From Thermoleophilia bacterium UBA5186 (GTDB taxonomy: Bacteria > Actinomycetota > Thermoleophilia > Gaiellales > Gaiellaceae), in NCBI GenBank assembly GCA_002413095.1, contig DHWI01000015.1:25415-34848 (forward strand): a stretch of 9,434 nucleotides of DNA, in the 5' to 3' direction. The notes under the pieces were generated by a model that worked only from the letters and a program-made list of their open reading frames with translations, was not told the origin of the DNA and did not search any database. Each line of letters starts with the position of its first letter. The first letter of the stretch is position 1. The position numbers and the translations under genes are program-made. Of this stretch, positions 5,652-9,434 are shown one piece after another.

Positions 5652-6772
5652 GCTTCGTCGAGTTCACCGGGAACGCTCGGCTAGACAAGCGGACGAAGCA
5701 CCTCGTCAGGCGGCTCTCGCCCGACGACATCGCGATCATCGACCACACCGATCTCGACCGCGTCTCGGCGGAGGAGCTGCTCGAGTCGGGCGTCCGCGTC
5801 GTCGTCAACGTCGCCGACTCGCAGAGCGGCCGGTTCCCCAACCCGGGCCCGCTCACCCTCGTCCGCGGCGGGATCCGGCTGATCGACGCGCCCGGCGCCC
5901 CGCTCTTCGACTCGGTCACCGACGGCGAGCTGCTTAGCGTCCGCGGCGCAAGCCTCTTCCGCAACGGCACGTGCCTCGCGACCGGGAAGGCGCTGACTCC
6001 GGAAGGGCTTGCACTCAGTCTTGCCGAGCAGCAGAGCCGTGTCACCCAGGCGCTCGAGTCGTTCGCCGAGAACACGATGCAGTACCTGCGGGAGGAGGGG
6101 AAGCTGCTCACCGAGGGGATCGACTTCCCACAGCTTCGCACCCGTTTCCGCGACCGCCAGGCCCTCGTCGTCGCGCGCGGGCCTGGCCACAAGCGGGACC
6201 TGCGGATCGTCCGTCCGTACGTCCGCGACTTCAAGCCGGTGCTCATCGCGGTCGACGGCGGAGCGGACGCGCTGCTCGAGGAGGGGATGAAGCCGGACGT
6301 GATCGTGGGCGACATGGACTCGGTCTCGGACGCGGCCCTGCGCAGCGGCGCCGAAATCCTCGTCCACGCCTACCGGGCCGGCGAAGCGCCTGGCGCGGCG
6401 AGGCTCGACCGCCTCGGCATCCCGTACCAGGTCGCCAGCGCCACCGGGATCAGCGAGGACATGGCGCTGCTGCTCGCCTACGAGAAGGGCGCCGAGCTGA
6501 TCGTCGCGGTCGGCACGCACCTGAACCTGATCGAGTTTCTCGAGCGGAACCGGGCCGGGATGTCCTCGACCTTCGTGACGCGGCTCAAGGTCGGCGAGAT
6601 CCTCGTGGATGCGAAGGGCGTGTCGCAGCTCGTTTCGCCCGAAGTCGGCACCTGGCCGCTCGTCGTCTTCGCGACCGCCGCGCTCGGAGCCGTGGTCGCC
6701 GCGATCGCCGCCTCGCCGGCGCTCCGCCACCTGTTCGAGCTGCTCGCGCGGTGGCTCGGGCTGGGCGCGTAG
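5648..6772 (+). CDS. steA: SteA-like cell-separation protein with thiamine pyrophosphokinase-like domain and C-terminal membrane anchor
   Basis: This 374-residue homologue corresponds to the Rv1697/SteA family. In Corynebacterium, SteA with SteB localises to the division site and helps control daughter-cell separation through peptidoglycan hydrolysis. The N-terminal part (about 1-175) is the SteA-specific region. About 170-330 resembles thiamine pyrophosphokinase: VLIAVDGGADALLEEG..PDVIVGDMDSVSD, with GDMDS at 221-225 keeping both acidic residues that bind metal/ATP in true kinases. One hydrophobic segment (about 336-356, WPLVVFATAALGAVVAAIAA) followed by an amphipathic tail should anchor it in the membrane. 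It starts on the ATGA shared with recN and is two bases before the SRPBCC gene. Nothing suggests it makes thiamine diphosphate; the fold more likely binds a nucleotide. The role is inferred from family and gene order. Confidence 0.85.
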   Translation: MSFVEFTGNARLDKRTKHLVRRLSPDDIAIIDHTDLDRVSAEELLESGVRVVVNVADSQSGRFPNPGPLTLVRGGIRLIDAPGAPLFDSVTDGELLSVRGASLFRNGTCLATGKALTPEGLALSLAEQQSRVTQALESFAENTMQYLREEGKLLTEGIDFPQLRTRFRDRQALVVARGPGHKRDLRIVRPYVRDFKPVLIAVDGGADALLEEGMKPDVIVGDMDSVSDAALRSGAEILVHAYRAGEAPGAARLDRLGIPYQVASATGISEDMALLLAYEKGAELIVAVGTHLNLIEFLERNRAGMSSTFVTRLKVGEILVDAKGVSQLVSPEVGTWPLVVFATAALGAVVAAIAASPALRHLFELLARWLGLGA

Positions 6773-6774
6773 GA

Positions 6775-7194
6775 GTGCGGCATACGGCGAGCCGCGAGGT
6801 CCTCGCGCCGCGTGCGGGCGTCTGGAGCTTCCTCGCCGAGCCGTACCACCTCTCGGACTGGTGGCCGGGGATCGCGGGAGTCCAGCCCGACCGCCGGGGC
6901 CTTGCGCCCGGCGCGCGCTGGCAGATCCAGGCGCCGAGCCGGCCTGGGCTGATCCGGCGTCCCGGCGCGGGTGGCACGATCATCATCCTCGCGGTCGAGA
7001 CCGGGCGCCGTTTCGCGTTCCAGCTCGCCCACGAGCGCGTCGAAGCGGAGCTCGTGCTGGAGGACGCCGGGATCGGGCGCACGACGGTGACGCTAACGGT
7101 CGACGCACCGTTTCTCTCCGGCGTGAACCGGCGGACGGCCGTTCGAGCGCTGAGCCGCCTGTACGCCCTGTGCCAGACTTCTGGCGAGCAATAG
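6775..7194 (+). CDS. Small SRPBCC (START/Bet v1-like) domain protein, function unknown
   Basis: This 139-residue protein starts at GTG 6775, two bases after the steA stop. It begins with the usual SRPBCC pattern: a first beta strand (RHTASREVLAPRAGVW), then FLAEPYHLSDWWPGI, where a helix and a D/W-W-P element shape the mouth of the ligand cavity. Alternating strands (GGTIIILAVETGRRFAFQL, RVEAELVLEDAGIGRTTVTL) and a long C-terminal helix (NRRTAVRALSRLYALC) follow. Proteins of this fold bind hydrophobic ligands or act as cyclases or lyases; no catalytic signature is visible. It has no signal peptide or membrane segment. AGGAG at 6771-6775 runs into the start codon and is too close to be a good ribosome binding site, so coupling to steA is likely. 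It sits between steA and steB, which are direct neighbours in mycobacteria and corynebacteria. Confidence 0.8.
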   Translation: MRHTASREVLAPRAGVWSFLAEPYHLSDWWPGIAGVQPDRRGLAPGARWQIQAPSRPGLIRRPGAGGTIIILAVETGRRFAFQLAHERVEAELVLEDAGIGRTTVTLTVDAPFLSGVNRRTAVRALSRLYALCQTSGEQ

Positions 7195-7267
7195 TGCCTC
7201 TCCCAGCAATGAACGGCCGCCTCTCGCCCGCCATCACACGGCGCCGGAACGCACCCTCGGCCTTGCC

Positions 7268-7285
7268 CAGGCCTGATTCGGCCTG
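7268..7285 (+). other. Short GC-rich stem-loop in the gap before steB
   Basis: CAGGCC, a six-base loop TGATTC and GGCCTG form a perfect 6-bp stem 74 bases after the SRPBCC stop. No T-run follows, so terminator function is doubtful. It could be an mRNA processing or attenuation element, or chance in GC-rich DNA. The rest of the 166-base gap (7195-7360) holds no promoter that I can defend. Confidence 0.25.
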
Positions 7286-7347
7286 CGCGGCGGCCGAGTG
7301 CACGCTCCGGCTTGGTGCTGACGACCGAGAGACTGGCCGGCATCACT

Positions 7348-7355
7348 GGAAGAGG
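7348..7355 (+). promoter_or_regulatory. Ribosome binding site of the steB-like gene
   Basis: GGAAGAGG is followed by five bases and then ATG 7361. This is the clearest ribosome binding site on the right half of the window. It fixes the start directly ahead of the membrane segment. Confidence 0.6.
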
Positions 7356-7360
7356 CACTG

Positions 7361-8257
7361 ATGTTCACCTTCCGCTACCACGTCGTGTCGCTTGCGGCGG
7401 TCTTCGTCGCGCTCGTCGTCGGGATCCTCGTCGGAATCGGGATCTCCGGACGCGGCTTCGTCGACAAGTCCGAGCGGCGGCAGCTGCAGAACCAGATCGA
7501 CGACCTCCGGAACCAGCGCGACGATCTCGGCGCGCAGCTCGCCGCGAGCCAGAAGGGCCAGAAGGCGGCGCAGGAGTACGTTGCGAACACGTACCGCGCC
7601 GTGATGTCGGAGCGGCTGCACGGGAAGCGGATCGCTGTGCTCTTCGTCGGACACGTCGACCCGAGCATCCGCGGGAATGTCGACGACACGCTCACCGCCG
7701 CGGGCGCCCCCGCGGCCCTTCGGGTCCGCGCCCTGAAGACACCGGTCGACCCGGCGGCGCTCGACGGCGTCCTCACCAAGCGTCCGGCCTTCGCGCAGTA
7801 CGCCGGCAACGCGAAGCTCGAGGATCTCGGCCGGGCGCTCGGCGAGGAGTTCGTCGCCGGCGGCGACACGCCGCTCTGGACCGCGCTTTCGGATCTGCTC
7901 GTCGAGGAGCGGACGGGTCCGCCGCGGCGCCCGGCCGACGGGGTCGTCGTGGTGCGCACGACCGGCCCGCAGCAGGGGCCGACCGCGCGGTTCCTCACGG
8001 GTCTGTACGCCGGTCTCGCGGCAGGAGGCGTTCCCGTCGTCGGCGTCGAGACCACGAAGACGACGCCGACGACTGTGCCCACGTACGCGCACGCCGGCTT
8101 CTCGAGCGTGGACGACGTCGACATCCTCGAGGGACGGCTGGCGCTGGCGCTCCTCCTTTCCGGCGCCGATCCGGGCCATTACGGACTCAAGCAATCGGCG
8201 AGCACGGGCTACCTGCCGCGGGTCGAGCCGCTACCGGTCGCGACGACGGGTGGATGA
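7361..8257 (+). CDS. steB: SteB/MctB-like membrane-anchored protein (often labelled copper transporter)
   Basis: This 298-residue protein begins MFTFRYHVVSLAAVFVALVVG, with one membrane segment (about 8-29) that serves as an uncleaved anchor. A short coiled coil (about 35-75, KSERRQLQNQIDDLRNQRDDL) leads to a mixed alpha/beta domain outside the membrane. The FRYH.VS.AAVF.AL..GI.. start is the signature of the MctB/SteB family. The M. tuberculosis member (Rv1698) was reported to form a channel involved in copper export, and in Corynebacterium SteB partners SteA in cell separation. The C-terminal half carries DGVVVVRTTGP and VDDVDILEGRLALALLLSGADPGHYGLK, which I recognise as family-typical but cannot assign to a function. 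No copper-binding motif is evident. Good ribosome binding site. The gene overlaps the next ORF by eight bases. Family membership is firm; cell separation is the likelier role here. Confidence 0.85.
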   Translation: MFTFRYHVVSLAAVFVALVVGILVGIGISGRGFVDKSERRQLQNQIDDLRNQRDDLGAQLAASQKGQKAAQEYVANTYRAVMSERLHGKRIAVLFVGHVDPSIRGNVDDTLTAAGAPAALRVRALKTPVDPAALDGVLTKRPAFAQYAGNAKLEDLGRALGEEFVAGGDTPLWTALSDLLVEERTGPPRRPADGVVVVRTTGPQQGPTARFLTGLYAGLAAGGVPVVGVETTKTTPTTVPTYAHAGFSSVDDVDILEGRLALALLLSGADPGHYGLKQSASTGYLPRVEPLPVATTGG

Positions 8258-9434
8258 GGCTCTGACCGTCCTCGTCGCCGCCCGCGACGAGGAGGGCCGG
8301 ATCGGGCGGACGGTCGGCGCGCTGCGGGAGGCGTTTCCGGAGGCTGAGGTGCTCGTCGCCGACGACGGCTCGCGCGACGGCACGGCCGCGGAGGCCGAGG
8401 CGGCGGGAGCAATCGTCCTGCGACTGCCTCGCCGCGGGAAGGGACAGACGCTCTCGGCCGGCGAACGCGCGGCCGTCCCCGGCAGGCTCGTCGTGTGCGA
8501 CGCAGACCTGTCCGGCGAGCTGCGGCCGCTGCTCGACTCTCGTGCCGACGTCGCGGTCGCGGCGTTCGCCGAGCGCCAGGGCGGAGGGTTCGGGCTCGCG
8601 AAGCGGACCGGGCGGGCTCTCGTTCGCCTCCGCAGCGGGTTCGAGGCGCGGGAGCCGCTCTCGGGCCAGCGTGCGCTCTCTCCACGCGCCCGCGCAGCGT
8701 GCTTCCCGCTCGCGCCCGGGTTCGGCTGCGAGGTGCGGATGACGATCGACGCGGTCCGGGCCGGCCTCGCGGTCGAGGAGCGCGACCTGCCGCTGCGTCA
8801 CAGGGCGACGGGGCGCGACGCACAGGGCTTCGCGCACCGCGGCCGGCAGCTCCTTGACGCGGTCTTCGCGGCCGGCCCGCTCGCGCTCAACTTCCGCGGG
8901 ACTCGCCTGCCGCTCGTTGGGTGGACGGTCGCGCTGCGCCGGGACCCCGCGGTGGCGGCGATCGCGGCGATCGGGCTGGCGGACGACCTCTGGAGCGGCC
9001 CCGAGCGCGGCTTCCGCTCCCACCTGCGCGCAGGCGGCACGACCGGCGTCCTCAAGCTCGTCGGGATCCCGCTCGTAGGCCTCCTCGCGACGCGGAAGCT
9101 CTCGGGCGCGCTCCTCGTAGGCCTCGCCGCGAACGCGCTCAACCAGCTCGACACGAAGCCCGGCCGCGCCCTCAAGGCGTACCTCGCGGCCGCGCTCGCG
9201 GTCGACGCGCCGCTCCGGGCCGCCGTCCTGCTCGCGCCCTACGATCTTCGCGAGATGGCGATGCTCGGCGACGCAGGCTCGAACGCGCTCGGTGCGCTGC
9301 TAGGCTTGAGTTCCGTGGAGCGATTCACGGAACGAGGCCGGTGGGCTGCTATCGGCGCCCTTGCAGGCCTCACCCTCCTCGGCGAACGGCGCTCCCTCGG
9401 CGCGCTGATCGAGCGGACTCCGGGGCTCCGCGAG
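8250..9434 (+). CDS. GT2 glycosyltransferase fused to a shortened MraY/WecA-like phosphoglycosyl transferase domain (partial, runs off window)
   Basis: The frame from GTG 8250 stays open for 395 codons to the window end. Residues 1 to about 205 look like a GT-A family 2 glycosyltransferase. They have the nucleotide-binding start (LTVLVAARDEEGRI), DDGSRDGT (38-45), an RRGKGQTLSAG loop (65-71 region) and DAD (84-86) as the DXD metal motif. From about 211 the protein resembles polyprenyl-phosphate sugar-1-phosphate transferases: NFRG..LPLVG (214-224), a hydrophobic strip ending LADDL (243-247, the DD pair), GFRSHL..GGTTGVLK (254-269), N.LNQLDTKPG (295-305) and GDAGSNALGALLGL (340-353). The usual first membrane helix is reduced or missing. 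It overlaps steB by eight bases with no Shine-Dalgarno, so coupling is likely. A probable role is building a lipid-linked saccharide for the envelope. The sugar, carrier and true C-terminus are unknown. Confidence 0.75.
   Translation, partial: MDEALTVLVAARDEEGRIGRTVGALREAFPEAEVLVADDGSRDGTAAEAEAAGAIVLRLPRRGKGQTLSAGERAAVPGRLVVCDADLSGELRPLLDSRADVAVAAFAERQGGGFGLAKRTGRALVRLRSGFEAREPLSGQRALSPRARAACFPLAPGFGCEVRMTIDAVRAGLAVEERDLPLRHRATGRDAQGFAHRGRQLLDAVFAAGPLALNFRGTRLPLVGWTVALRRDPAVAAIAAIGLADDLWSGPERGFRSHLRAGGTTGVLKLVGIPLVGLLATRKLSGALLVGLAANALNQLDTKPGRALKAYLAAALAVDAPLRAAVLLAPYDLREMAMLGDAGSNALGALLGLSSVERFTERGRWAAIGALAGLTLLGERRSLGALIERTPGLRE

Noticed and set aside
7209..7361. A 50-codon + strand ORF (ATG 7209) filling most of the gap before steB, its TGA overlapping the steB ATG by one base.
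   Set aside because: It has no ribosome binding site, an Arg/Ala/Pro-rich composition typical of random high-GC frames, and it is the tail of a longer open frame that runs in shadow under steA and the SRPBCC gene.
8955..8976. Tandem GCGGCGATC repeat.
   Set aside because: Two copies only, in frame, encoding an Ala-Ala-Ile repeat of the hydrophobic segment; ordinary coding sequence.

Overview
This is a very GC-rich, densely packed chromosomal window. Genes abut or overlap by a few bases, and GTG/TTG starts are common. Gene content and order point to a deep-branching actinobacterium, most likely class Thermoleophilia (Gaiellales/Solirubrobacterales type). That placement is inferred from the core run tlyA - nadK - recN - steA - steB, the same order as Rv1694-Rv1698 of Mycobacterium tuberculosis, and from the style of the proteins. 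There is no rRNA or other direct taxonomic marker. I see no tRNA, CRISPR array, insertion sequence or phage gene. The window looks like housekeeping chromosome, not an accessory island.

Layout. (1) Bases 1-57 are the last codons of an upstream gene, probably xseB. A short polyprenyl diphosphate synthase of the IspA type (44-808) and a SAM-dependent methyltransferase (809-1567) follow on the + strand. (2) A secreted NodB-type polysaccharide deacetylase (1564-2286) is on the minus strand. It shares a CTAG double stop with the methyltransferase and diverges tightly from tlyA. (3) tlyA (2319-3083) and nadK (3046-3912) overlap and form a + strand pair. (4) A 104-base gap holds a perfect 23-bp palindrome and a good candidate leaderless promoter for recN. 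(5) recN (4026-5651) and steA (5648-6772) overlap by ATGA. They are followed after two bases by a small SRPBCC-fold gene (6775-7194), then a 166-base gap, then steB/mctB-like (7361-8257). (6) An ORF that overlaps the end of steB and runs off the window (8250-9434) encodes an unusual fusion of a GT2 glycosyltransferase with a shortened MraY/WecA-like membrane transferase.

Working together. Two themes are interleaved. One is basic metabolism and genome upkeep: prenyl diphosphate synthesis, rRNA methylation, NADP supply and DNA break repair. The other is the cell envelope: a peptidoglycan or polysaccharide deacetylase, the SteA/SteB cell-separation pair, and a two-domain enzyme that could build a polyprenyl-linked sugar. 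The prenyl synthase at the left end could in principle supply precursors for the lipid carrier used by the right-end enzyme, but that link is inference.

Most worth a second look are the GT2::MraY-like fusion, the 23-bp palindrome before recN, and two promoter-like sites (for recN and for the deacetylase). Both have a TANNNT element exactly 7 bases before a GTG codon, which suggests leaderless transcripts and corrects both starts. The prenyl synthase also lacks conserved C-terminal substrate-binding elements. I found no clearly new defence or mobile system.
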